9,645 nt of DNA from the NCBI GenBank assembly GCA_039916225.1, contig JBDSLU010000450.1, positions 1-9,645 on the forward strand. The letters are read 5' to 3'. Source of the stretch: JBDSLU01 sp039916225. Lineage in GTDB: Bacteria > Acidobacteriota > Vicinamibacteria > Vicinamibacterales > Vicinamibacteraceae. The notes beneath the pieces were generated by a model, which was not told the origin of the DNA, did no database searches, and worked only from the letters and a program-made list of their open reading frames with translations. Below are positions 1 through 6,460 of the stretch, piece after piece. Within the stretch, counting starts at the first letter, position 1. Each line of letters opens with the position of its first letter. A program made the translations under genes and the position numbers.

Positions 1-92
1 TACCCTCCACAGGCAAGCAGGCTGAGCGTCTGCAATGCGAGTACCACGGCGATGCCGGGCGGAACAGCGTCCGGACGGCTGCCAGCGGCCAC
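1..92 (-). CDS. Partial gene: N-terminus of a putative lipoprotein or secreted protein
   Basis: Only the first 30 codons are in the window; the gene runs off the left edge. Translation from the GTG at 92-90 gives an N-terminus with one arginine (R6), a hydrophobic stretch from about residue 14 to 27 and then L-L-A-C-G-G, a good lipobox with the cysteine at residue 28. A bacterial lipoprotein exported by Sec and lipidated at that cysteine is the likeliest reading; function cannot be told. The start is supported by GGGAGG at 99-104, six bases before the GTG. It lies 67 bp downstream of the kinase stop on the same strand, so co-transcription is possible, although a separate promoter-like box is also present in the gap. 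The n-region has only one basic residue, which is weak for a signal peptide. Confidence 0.6.
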   Translation of the reverse strand, partial: MAAGSRPDAVPPGIAVVLALQTLSLLACGG

Positions 93-98
93 AGGTGT

Positions 99-104
99 CC
101 TCCC
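99..104 (-). promoter_or_regulatory. Ribosome binding site deciding the GTG start of the partial lipoprotein gene
   Basis: On the minus strand the bases read GGGAGG, six bases before the GTG at 92-90. This is a near-ideal Shine-Dalgarno and is the main reason to believe in a gene that is otherwise truncated by the window edge. Confidence 0.65.
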
Positions 105-112
105 GCCTGAAC

Positions 113-125
113 AGTCCGTCGGACT
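113..125. promoter_or_regulatory. 13-bp palindrome, possible operator or leader hairpin
   Basis: AGTCCG-T-CGGACT is a perfect inverted repeat with 6-base arms and a single central base. It lies in the gap between the kinase stop and the partial lipoprotein gene, right after the -10-like box at 127-132 and before the ribosome binding site at 99-104. As DNA it could be a small operator at the transcription start. As RNA it could fold with a 5-bp stem and 3-base loop. Chance occurrence in GC-rich DNA cannot be excluded. Confidence 0.35.
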
Positions 126-126
126 C

Positions 127-132
127 AGGGTA
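127..132 (-). promoter_or_regulatory. Possible -10 box for the partial lipoprotein gene
   Basis: The minus strand reads TACCCT here, inside GATACCCTGAG. It would place transcription start near 120, giving a leader of about 28 bases to the GTG at 92. No convincing -35 is seen: the best hexamer, TTCGTG at 151-156, matches poorly. The same octamer TACCCTGA occurs before the gene at 6461, which adds slight support. Confidence 0.3.
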
Positions 133-159
133 TCAACCGGGGGACGATCGCACGAAGGC

Positions 160-3100
160 TTACGATGCCGCCGAGGCGGGGGCGCGGCGGGCGTGGGCAT
201 CGAGCGCGTCCTTGAGCTCGGCCGACTTGATGGGCTTGGACAGGTAGGCGTCCATGCCGGAGGCGAGACACTTTTCGCGGTCGCCCTTCATCGCGTTGGC
301 GGTGAGAGCGATGATCGGCACCCGGCCGAGCGCCTGTGTCGTCTCGCGAGCTCGAATCTCGCCCGTCGCCTGCAGGCCGTCCATCTCCGGCATCTGCATG
401 TCCATCAGGACGGCGTCGAAACGTCCGCGCTCGAGGGCGTCGACGGCCTCGCGCCCGTTGTTGGCCACGACCACGCTGTGGCCGAGCTTCTCCAGCATGC
501 GCTGGGCGACGCGCTGGTTGACCGGGTTGTCCTCGGCCAGGAGGATGGTCATCGACACCGTCTCGGCGGCGGCCCGGCGCGGAGCGGCGACCGGCATCGT
601 GGCCGGTCCTGAAAGGGCCCGCTGGACGCACGCGTGCAGTTCGAGCGGGCTGAACGGCTTGCTGATCCGCTCGACGATGCCCACCGCCTCGGCGACGGAG
701 GCGTCGATGGGCGACCCCGGCGTCGTCATCAGGATGAAGCGCATCCCCGGGGCCAGGCCATCGCGGCGCGCGCGCTCGGCGAACTCGAGCCCGTTCATGC
801 CCGGCATGTGATGGTCGACGATCGCCAGCGCCGGCGTCTCGCGGCCGTCGCCCGGCTGCCCCAGCGCCGACAGGGCCTCGAAGGCTCCACCGACCGCCTG
901 CGCCTGCATGCCCCAGTGGCGCACGGCCGCTTCGTGGGCGGCGCGGTTGGCGCGGTGGTCCTCGACGATCAGCACGCGCCGGCCGGCCAGGTCGACGGGC
1001 GGCGTGGTCGGCACAGCCGCACCCGCGACCGGCGCCGCGATGCGCTGCGGCAGGGTGAAGTGGAAGGTGGCACCGCGACCCGGCTCGCTCTCGAGCCACA
1101 TCCGGCCGCCCATGAGCGTGACCAGGCGTGACGCGATGGACAGGCCGAGGCCGGTGCCGCCGAACTGTCGCGTGATCGATCCGTCGGCCTGGGTGAAGGC
1201 GTCGAAGATCGCCTGCTGCTTCTCCTGGGGGATGCCAATGCCGGTGTCGGCGACGCGCACGTGCAGGACGACCTCGGACTCGGTCCGTTCGTCGATGGCG
1301 ACGTGGACGGCGACCGATCCTTCGCGGGTGAACTTCACCGCGTTGCCGATCAGGTTGGTGATGACCTGGCCGAGCCGTCCGCCATCGCCGATCAGGCGTT
1401 CGGGCAAGGCCGGCGAGACGTCGTAGACGAACTCGAGGCCCTTCTCCGCCGCCTGCAACGCCAGCGGTCGCACCGTCTCGGTCACGACCTCGTAGATCGG
1501 AAAGGCAACCGAATCGGTCTGCATCTTCCCGGCTTCGATTTTCGAGAAGTCGAGGATCTCGTTGATGAGCGTGACCAGCGACTGCGCCGAGGTGCGGGCC
1601 ATCGTCAGGCATTCGCGCTGCTCGGGCGTGACGTCGCTCTCGAGGACCAGCTCGGTCATGCCGAGCACGCCGTTCATCGGCGTCCGGATCTCGTGGCTGA
1701 CGTTGGCCAGGAACTCGCTCTTGGCCTGGCTGGCCGCCTCGGCGGCGTCCTTGGCCGAGCGCAGGTCGGCGGTCTGCTTCGACACGCGGCGCCGCAGCAG
1801 CCCGACCCAGCCCAGCGTGGCCAGCGTGACGACGACGAGACCGGAAGCCAGCGTCAGCGTGCGTTGCGCCGTCCACCACGGCGGGTTGGCAACGATGGCG
1901 ATGTCGTTGACCGATCGCAGGTAGAGCGTGACACCGCGAGGAATCGAAATGTTGCCGGCGGCGGCGGCGTCGATCGCGCTCACGCCCGTCACCTTGACCA
2001 GGCTGCCGACCTCGACTCGCGCCGACTGGCCGTCGGGCAGCTCGGCCACGATCGTCCGCGTCCCCTGCACGATGGTCAACCGCTCGCGCCCGCTGTTGGC
2101 GACCCGATCGGTCAGGTAGCCCTCGACCTGGGCGAGCTTGGCGTCCCAGCCATCCTCGAGGATGTCGTCGAGGGTCATGGCTGGCGCCGGCGGCGGCGGC
2201 TGCGAGCCGATCTTGGAGAGCGCGGCCGAGCGGAGGATGGGGTTGAAGGCGCCGGCCTCAGGAAATCCGGTGGCCTTGACCACATCGCCGATCGCGAACG
2301 TGCCGCGCGCGTGCGTCGCGACCAGGACGCCGCCCGTGTCGTCGCTGAGCCAGGTCGGGCCGGTCGGGTTGGTCAGCAGCACCACGCCCTTCACCGCCGA
2401 CGGATCGTCGCCGCCCGCCGACGGCGTGAACTGGAGCAGCTCGGCGATCGACGTGACGGGTGGCGCCTTGGCCGCCTCGACGATGTGCAGGTAGTCGACA
2501 GTCGGCAAGCGCAGCGTGATGCCCAGGATCTGGCGGCGGAAGTTGAAGCGCGAGGCGCCGACGCCTTGTGCGCTGATGCGCGAGTAGAGCAGCCCCTCCG
2601 GCAGGACCGGCTCGCCGGGGATGGCCATCTCGATGCGCTTGAAGTTCAGGCGCAGGCCGATGTACGTCCGCGCGTCGCGCCGCTCGATGGCGTCGACGAT
2701 GCCCGTGACCTGCATCCACTGGCAGTCGCCGACGCCGGCGAAGAAGCGGGCCGGATCGATGGCCATCGGCGCCGGCATGGGTGCGGTGCCGATCACCGTG
2801 ATCCGGGGCGCGATGATGACCGGAACCACGTCTCCGGGTCCGGTGAAGCCCTCGAGCTCCACCAGCTGCCCGGACTGCAGCAGCGGCACCGGCGAGTTGC
2901 CGACCCGCACGTAGATGCCGGCGCTGGCATCCTGGATGGTGAGGGTGGTGTTATGGGGGTCGTAGTAGGTGATGACCGCCTGCAGCTTCACCGGATAGCC
3001 GCGCTTCGCTTCGCTCACCGACATGTTGCGGATGTCGGACGCCTGCGTCAGCACGCGATGGGTCATCGGCAGCGTCGATTCGTCTTCGAGGCGCATCGCA

Positions 3101-4044
3101 TGTTCGAGGGCGATGGCGCCGTCGTGCTCGGCCGGAAAGCCGGCGACCTCGATGTCGTCGCCGGCCGCCAGCGCCGTCTTGCCGGCCGGCGCGAGCGAGA
3201 CGGCGCCGGTGGCGTCGGTCAGGCGGAACCCGGCGCCGGCGGCACTCACCACGCCGCGGACCCGGACCCGATGCGCCGAGCGCGACGATCCGTTGTTGAC
3301 CAACGCCTGCACGGCCAGCAGCGGAATGTTCGCGGCGGTCGGTGCCGGGCGGGTGATAGTGATCTCGCGGGTCGACGACACCAGGAGCCGCGAGGCACCG
3401 GTGCGGCCGTAGGCGTCGTGGTTGGTCGCCAGGACGCCCTGCATCGTGACGCCGGCGTCGAGATACTGGGCCGGATCGGCGCGGCCGACTTCGCGGACGC
3501 CGACGGTGAGATCCTTGTCGTCGGCTCGCACCGTCAGCGCCAGGCGGCCGCGCGAATCCATCGACGCGCTCCGGACGATGCCCGACGCCTCGACGAACAG
3601 GTATTGGTGCCGGCCTTCGGCGATGTCGGCCGGCGTGATCCGGACCGGCGGCGGCGGTGGCGCGCCCGTCGAGATGACGCGCAGGGTGTCGCGCAGGACG
3701 ATCGGCGCCGACCCACCCATGGTGGCGCGACCGGTCAGCTCGACGACGTCGCCGACGTGGACCAGCGGATCGAGCCCGATGCGATCGACGCGGACGCCGC
3801 CGGTGGCGTCCTGGACCCAGGCTTGGTCGAGCGCGGAATTGAAGAACGTGACGGTGCCGGTCAGCTTGACGTCGACCGCTGCCGTGAGCGGGGCGGGCAG
3901 GCTCCGGATCGCACCGACCGACTCGACGACGCCGGAGTGCGTCTGCGGAATGAAATCGCCGCAGGCCGACAAGCCGACGGTCAGCGACAGCGCGACACAC
4001 GTCGACCGTACGTGTCGGTATGATCGGCTGCGCGGCTCTTCCAC
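160..4044 (-). CDS. Hybrid sensor histidine kinase with tandem OB-like extracytoplasmic units and two receiver domains
   Basis: This 1294-residue protein is a membrane sensor that should autophosphorylate on histidine and pass phosphate to its own receivers. The GTG start is forced, because a TGA lies two codons upstream. Residues 1-28 look like a lipoprotein signal with lipobox L-S-A-C28. Residues about 57-722 form seven related beta-rich units with recurring features (a V-x-x-x-G-V/I-V strand, a D-x-T-G-G-V strand and a G-D-x-V-E-V-T-G strand), joined by proline-rich linkers near 129-133 and 615-621. One membrane helix spans about 727-750. HisKA follows with SHEIRTP (H784), then HATPase with an N-box (N897, N901), DTGIGIP at 933-939 and FGGTGLGL at 961-968. 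REC1 (about 1022-1143) has acidic pair E1028/D1029, phospho-acceptor D1077 and K1129. REC2 (about 1165-1286) has E1171/D1172, D1215 and K1270. All key residues are present. There is no HPt or DNA-binding domain, so an external HPt or regulator is needed. The ligand is unknown. Confidence 0.96.
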   Translation of the reverse strand: MEEPRSRSYRHVRSTCVALSLTVGLSACGDFIPQTHSGVVESVGAIRSLPAPLTAAVDVKLTGTVTFFNSALDQAWVQDATGGVRVDRIGLDPLVHVGDVVELTGRATMGGSAPIVLRDTLRVISTGAPPPPPVRITPADIAEGRHQYLFVEASGIVRSASMDSRGRLALTVRADDKDLTVGVREVGRADPAQYLDAGVTMQGVLATNHDAYGRTGASRLLVSSTREITITRPAPTAANIPLLAVQALVNNGSSRSAHRVRVRGVVSAAGAGFRLTDATGAVSLAPAGKTALAAGDDIEVAGFPAEHDGAIALEHAMRLEDESTLPMTHRVLTQASDIRNMSVSEAKRGYPVKLQAVITYYDPHNTTLTIQDASAGIYVRVGNSPVPLLQSGQLVELEGFTGPGDVVPVIIAPRITVIGTAPMPAPMAIDPARFFAGVGDCQWMQVTGIVDAIERRDARTYIGLRLNFKRIEMAIPGEPVLPEGLLYSRISAQGVGASRFNFRRQILGITLRLPTVDYLHIVEAAKAPPVTSIAELLQFTPSAGGDDPSAVKGVVLLTNPTGPTWLSDDTGGVLVATHARGTFAIGDVVKATGFPEAGAFNPILRSAALSKIGSQPPPPAPAMTLDDILEDGWDAKLAQVEGYLTDRVANSGRERLTIVQGTRTIVAELPDGQSARVEVGSLVKVTGVSAIDAAAAGNISIPRGVTLYLRSVNDIAIVANPPWWTAQRTLTLASGLVVVTLATLGWVGLLRRRVSKQTADLRSAKDAAEAASQAKSEFLANVSHEIRTPMNGVLGMTELVLESDVTPEQRECLTMARTSAQSLVTLINEILDFSKIEAGKMQTDSVAFPIYEVVTETVRPLALQAAEKGLEFVYDVSPALPERLIGDGGRLGQVITNLIGNAVKFTREGSVAVHVAIDERTESEVVLHVRVADTGIGIPQEKQQAIFDAFTQADGSITRQFGGTGLGLSIASRLVTLMGGRMWLESEPGRGATFHFTLPQRIAAPVAGAAVPTTPPVDLAGRRVLIVEDHRANRAAHEAAVRHWGMQAQAVGGAFEALSALGQPGDGRETPALAIVDHHMPGMNGLEFAERARRDGLAPGMRFILMTTPGSPIDASVAEAVGIVERISKPFSPLELHACVQRALSGPATMPVAAPRRAAAETVSMTILLAEDNPVNQRVAQRMLEKLGHSVVVANNGREAVDALERGRFDAVLMDMQMPEMDGLQATGEIRARETTQALGRVPIIALTANAMKGDREKCLASGMDAYLSKPIKSAELKDALDAHARRAPASAAS
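3997..4015. repeat. Inverted repeat inside the start of the kinase gene
   Basis: ACACGT-N7-ACGTGT has perfect 6-base arms with GTCGAC in the middle part. It covers roughly codons 10-16 of the kinase, about 30 bp inside the coding region, next to the divergent promoter region. It could be a downstream operator or chance; the codons it encodes belong to the signal peptide n-region, where sequence constraint is low. Confidence 0.25.
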
Positions 4045-4124
4045 GCGTACTCAATCGGCAGCCGCCGCATCGCCTCCATTCCTGTTCGGCTTCACAACAG
4101 CGCGCGTGCCGGCGCGGGCAGAAG

Positions 4125-4141
4125 CGTGCAGCCGCAGCACG
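4125..4141. promoter_or_regulatory. Inverted repeat at the -35 position of the hydrolase-like gene
   Basis: CGTGC-N7-GCACG is a perfect 5-base-arm inverted repeat. With TAGAAT at 4150-4155 taken as -10, the -35 hexamer would fall at about 4127-4132, inside this repeat, and the sequence there is a poor -35. A palindrome in place of a good -35 is the usual position for an activator or repressor site. The arms are short, so this stays tentative. Confidence 0.3.
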
Positions 4142-4149
4142 TCTCCGCC

Positions 4150-4155
4150 TAGAAT
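4150..4155 (+). promoter_or_regulatory. Possible -10 box giving a leaderless transcript for the hydrolase-like gene
   Basis: TAGAAT differs from TATAAT in one base and ends eight bases before the ATG at 4164. Transcription would then begin at or next to the start codon. No Shine-Dalgarno precedes this ATG, which fits a leaderless message. Confidence 0.5.
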
Positions 4156-4163
4156 CGGCGGCT

Positions 4164-6371
4164 ATGAGCGGACAGAATCTGGATCGGCGCGCGTTCATCG
4201 AGGCGCTCGGCAGCGTCACCGCTGGAGCGCTGGTCTCGCCGGCGATGGGCGCCGCGTTCCAGGCCGTGCCCACGGCCGCCGTCGGCCCGCGTCCACCGGC
4301 GCCGGCGTGGTGCGCCGAGCCGATGCGGTGGGCCCAGCTGGTGCTGGTCGAGAACGATCCCGGCCAGGTCGACCTCGGCTTCTGGCTCGACTACTTCCGC
4401 CGCGTCCATGCCGACGCAGCCTGCCTGAGCGCCGGCGGTATCGTCGCCTACTACCCCACCGACGTTGCCTTCCATCACCGCAGCGCCTGGCTCGGCACCA
4501 GCGATCCGTTCGGCGACCTCGTCCGTGGCTGTCGCGCGCTCGGGATGAAGATCCTGGCCCGCACCGACCCCCATGCGACCCGCGACGACACGGCGCGGGC
4601 CCATCCCGACTGGATTGCCGTCGATGCCGACGGGCGGCCGCGCCGGCACTGGGCCAATCCCGAGCTGTGGGTCACCTGTGCCCTCGGCCCCTACAACTTC
4701 GACTTCATGACCGAGGTGCACCGCGAGATCGTGTCGCGCTACGACGTCGACGGCGTCTTCACCAACCGGTGGGCCAACCAGACCGAGTGCCACTGCGAGC
4801 ATTGCCGGCGCAACTTCCGGACGGCGTCCGGCCTCGACCTGCCGCGCAGCACCGACCTGGCCGACCCGACCCGACGCGCGTTCGTGGCGTGGCGCAAGGC
4901 ACGCCTCACCGAGCTGTGGGATCGCTGGGACGCCGACATCCGCCGCACGCGGCCGGGCGCCTGCTTCGTCCCGAACGGGCCACCCGACCTCCGCACCGCC
5001 GGCGTAATGCAGGCGCCGATCCAGTTCGCGGATCACCAGGCCCGCCGCGGCCTGACGCCGCCGTGGTCGAACGGCCGGCGAGCCAAGGAGTACCACTCCG
5101 TGATGGACGGCCGCCCCGTCGGCGGCATCTTCAGCGTCGGCGTCGAGGAACCGCATCGCTGGAAGGACTCGGTGCAGAGCGAGGCCGAGATCCGCCTCTG
5201 GGTGGCGAGCGGGACGGCAAACGGCATGCGGCCGTGGTTCGCCAAGTTCGCCGGGGTGCTGCGTGACCGCCGCTGGTTGCCGGTCGTCGAGCAGATCTAC
5301 GCCTGGCACCACCAGCACGAACGCTATCTCCGCAACACGCGATCGCTGGCGCGGGTCGCGCTGCTCTTCTCGGAGCAGACGCCAGCCGTCTACGCACCTG
5401 GCCCCGATCGGCCGCTCGCCGATCACGTCAGCGGCATGTATCACGCGCTCGTCGAAGCGCGGGTGCCGTTCGACTACGTCCACGAGGCGTTCCTGACACC
5501 GGAGACGCTCGATCGCTACGCCTGCCTCGTCCTGGCCAACGCCGCGGCGCTCTCGGACGCGCAATCCGAGGCGCTGCGTGCCTACGTCAACCGCGGCGGC
5601 GGGTTGGTCGCAACGTTCGAGAGCTCGCGCTTCGACGAGGCCGGGCGGCGTCGCCCCGACTTCGCGCTCGGCGATCTGTTCGGAGTCCGCGACACCGGCG
5701 GCGTCGAGGGCCCGATGAAGAACTCCTACTTGACGCTCGAGGGCGGGCCCGGCGCACGACATGAGGTGCTGCGCGGCCTCGACGATGCCCCGCGGGTGAT
5801 CAATGGCGTGTGGCGGGTCCGCGTCGAGCCAGCCGCCGGCGCACGTGCGACGGCGCCGCTGACGCTGGTCCCGTCCTATCCGGATCTGCCGATGGAAGAC
5901 GTCTTCCCGCGGCAGGAGCACACCGACACGCCGGGGCTGTTCCTGCGCGAACCGGGCCGCGGTCGCGTCGCCTACTTCCCCTGGGACGTCGATCGCACGT
6001 TCTGGGAGGTGCTGAGTCCCGACCACGGCGCGCTAATCGCCGGCGCCGTTCGCTGGGCCTCGCGCGACGCCGGCCCGGTGACGGTGACCGGCCCCGGCCT
6101 CGTCGAAGTCGCGGTCTGGCGGCAGGCCAGCTCGCTCACGGTGCATCTCGTCAACCTGTCCAATCCGATGTGCATGAAGGGTCCGCTCCGCGAGCTGCTC
6201 CCGATCGGCCCGCAGCGTGTCCGGCTGACGCTGCCGGACGGCGCGCGCGCGACCCGCGTGTCGCTGCTGACGGCTGGCGTCGAGGCCCGGGCGACGCGCG
6301 ACGATCGGACGATCACCGTCGACGTGCCGTCGATCCTCGATCACGAGGTGGTGGCCGTCGACCTGGCGTGA
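4164..6371 (+). CDS. Tat-exported glycoside-hydrolase-like protein with beta-galactosidase trimerisation-like domain
   Basis: This 735-residue protein is probably an exported carbohydrate-active enzyme or a relative of one. Residues 7-11 (DRRAF) followed by a hydrophobic run to about 32 look like a twin-arginine signal. Residues about 55-375 resemble a (beta/alpha)8 barrel of the hypothetical glycosyl hydrolase 6 / GH42-like kind, with DVDGVF at 194-199 on a likely barrel strand and a C-x-C-x-x-C cluster (C209, C211, C214) as seen at GH42 metal sites. Residues about 396-510 fit a beta-galactosidase trimerisation (amidotransferase-like) domain, with RVALLFSEQ and a Y-x-x-x-G-G-G-L-V segment at 474-482. 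The rest is beta-rich and includes GRGRVAYFPWDVDRTFW (598-614). The ATG at 4164 is chosen over the longer open frame because it gives a proper signal peptide and follows a -10 box. Substrate is not predictable, and catalytic acids cannot be assigned by eye. Confidence 0.8.
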   Translation: MSGQNLDRRAFIEALGSVTAGALVSPAMGAAFQAVPTAAVGPRPPAPAWCAEPMRWAQLVLVENDPGQVDLGFWLDYFRRVHADAACLSAGGIVAYYPTDVAFHHRSAWLGTSDPFGDLVRGCRALGMKILARTDPHATRDDTARAHPDWIAVDADGRPRRHWANPELWVTCALGPYNFDFMTEVHREIVSRYDVDGVFTNRWANQTECHCEHCRRNFRTASGLDLPRSTDLADPTRRAFVAWRKARLTELWDRWDADIRRTRPGACFVPNGPPDLRTAGVMQAPIQFADHQARRGLTPPWSNGRRAKEYHSVMDGRPVGGIFSVGVEEPHRWKDSVQSEAEIRLWVASGTANGMRPWFAKFAGVLRDRRWLPVVEQIYAWHHQHERYLRNTRSLARVALLFSEQTPAVYAPGPDRPLADHVSGMYHALVEARVPFDYVHEAFLTPETLDRYACLVLANAAALSDAQSEALRAYVNRGGGLVATFESSRFDEAGRRRPDFALGDLFGVRDTGGVEGPMKNSYLTLEGGPGARHEVLRGLDDAPRVINGVWRVRVEPAAGARATAPLTLVPSYPDLPMEDVFPRQEHTDTPGLFLREPGRGRVAYFPWDVDRTFWEVLSPDHGALIAGAVRWASRDAGPVTVTGPGLVEVAVWRQASSLTVHLVNLSNPMCMKGPLRELLPIGPQRVRLTLPDGARATRVSLLTAGVEARATRDDRTITVDVPSILDHEVVAVDLA

Positions 6372-6377
6372 GCGATC

Positions 6378-6398
6378 GGCTTCGACTACCCTGAAGCC
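6378..6398 (+). terminator. Weak hairpin after the hydrolase-like gene
   Basis: GGCTTC and GAAGCC form a perfect 6-bp stem around a 9-base loop, starting seven bases after the TGA at 6369-6371. It is followed by C-rich sequence and not a T-run, so it is not a standard intrinsic terminator. The loop also overlaps the -10-like box, so one of the two readings may be wrong. Confidence 0.25.
6387..6392 (+). promoter_or_regulatory. Possible -10 box for the GlcG/HbpS-type gene
   Basis: TACCCT in the context GACTACCCTGAAG shares TACCCTGA with the candidate promoter on the minus strand at 125-132. No clear -35 hexamer is seen upstream. Confidence 0.3.
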
Positions 6399-6411
6399 CC
6401 CCGTTCGTTCG

Positions 6412-6447
6412 CCTGTGTGTTCCGCCGTGTGTCCCCCTGTGTGTGTG
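6412..6447 (+). repeat. Imperfect TG-rich repeats in the leader
   Basis: Three blocks, each starting with CC or CCT and followed by TG units, occur in a row: 6412-6420, 6425-6432 and 6436-6447. They end two bases before the Shine-Dalgarno. Such dinucleotide tracts are prone to slippage and stand out against the surrounding GC-rich sequence. Confidence 0.6.
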
Positions 6448-6449
6448 CG

Positions 6450-6454
6450 AGGAG
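6450..6454 (+). promoter_or_regulatory. Ribosome binding site deciding the ATG start at 6461
   Basis: AGGAG lies six bases before the ATG at 6461. It argues against the in-frame GTG at 6443, which would place this site inside the coding region. Confidence 0.75.
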
Positions 6455-6460
6455 ATCAAG

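Larger units (their letters stand above)
4045..4163. promoter_or_regulatory. Divergent intergenic region between the kinase and the hydrolase-like gene
   Basis: These 119 bp must hold the promoters for both the minus-strand kinase and the plus-strand gene at 4164. Visible elements are CTGTT-N9-AACAG (4082-4100), CGTGC-N7-GCACG (4125-4141) and TAGAAT (4150-4155). For the kinase no clear promoter or close Shine-Dalgarno is seen: TTGTGA at 4092-4097 (minus) matches four of six -35 bases but has only GGCGAT at the right distance, and a GGAGG on the minus strand (4073-4077) is about 28 bases from the GTG, too far to serve it. Confidence 0.5.
6372..6460 (+). other. Leader region before the GlcG/HbpS-type gene
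   Basis: The 89-bp gap holds a small hairpin (6378-6398), a -10-like TACCCT (6387-6392), a TG-rich imperfect repeat (6412-6447) and a good Shine-Dalgarno (6450-6454). If the -10 is real, transcription starts near 6400 and the leader is about 60 bases. Confidence 0.45.

Noticed and set aside
1261..4023. A 920-codon open frame on the plus strand opposite the kinase
   Set aside because: Its translation is low-complexity, rich in Arg, Asp, Gly and His, without any domain; it mirrors the codon bias of the kinase gene, which has clear motifs along its whole length.
4020..4163. Upstream extension of the hydrolase-like gene to an ATG at 4020
   Set aside because: It would overlap the kinase start, add an Arg-rich stretch before the Tat signal and ignore the -10 box placed just before the ATG at 4164.
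4149..6026. A 625-codon open frame on the minus strand opposite the hydrolase-like gene
   Set aside because: No recognisable motifs, and it covers a plus-strand gene with a signal peptide and clear domains.
6443..6460. GTG at 6443 as start of the GlcG/HbpS-type gene
   Set aside because: The strong AGGAG site sits properly before the ATG at 6461 and would be inside the coding region otherwise.
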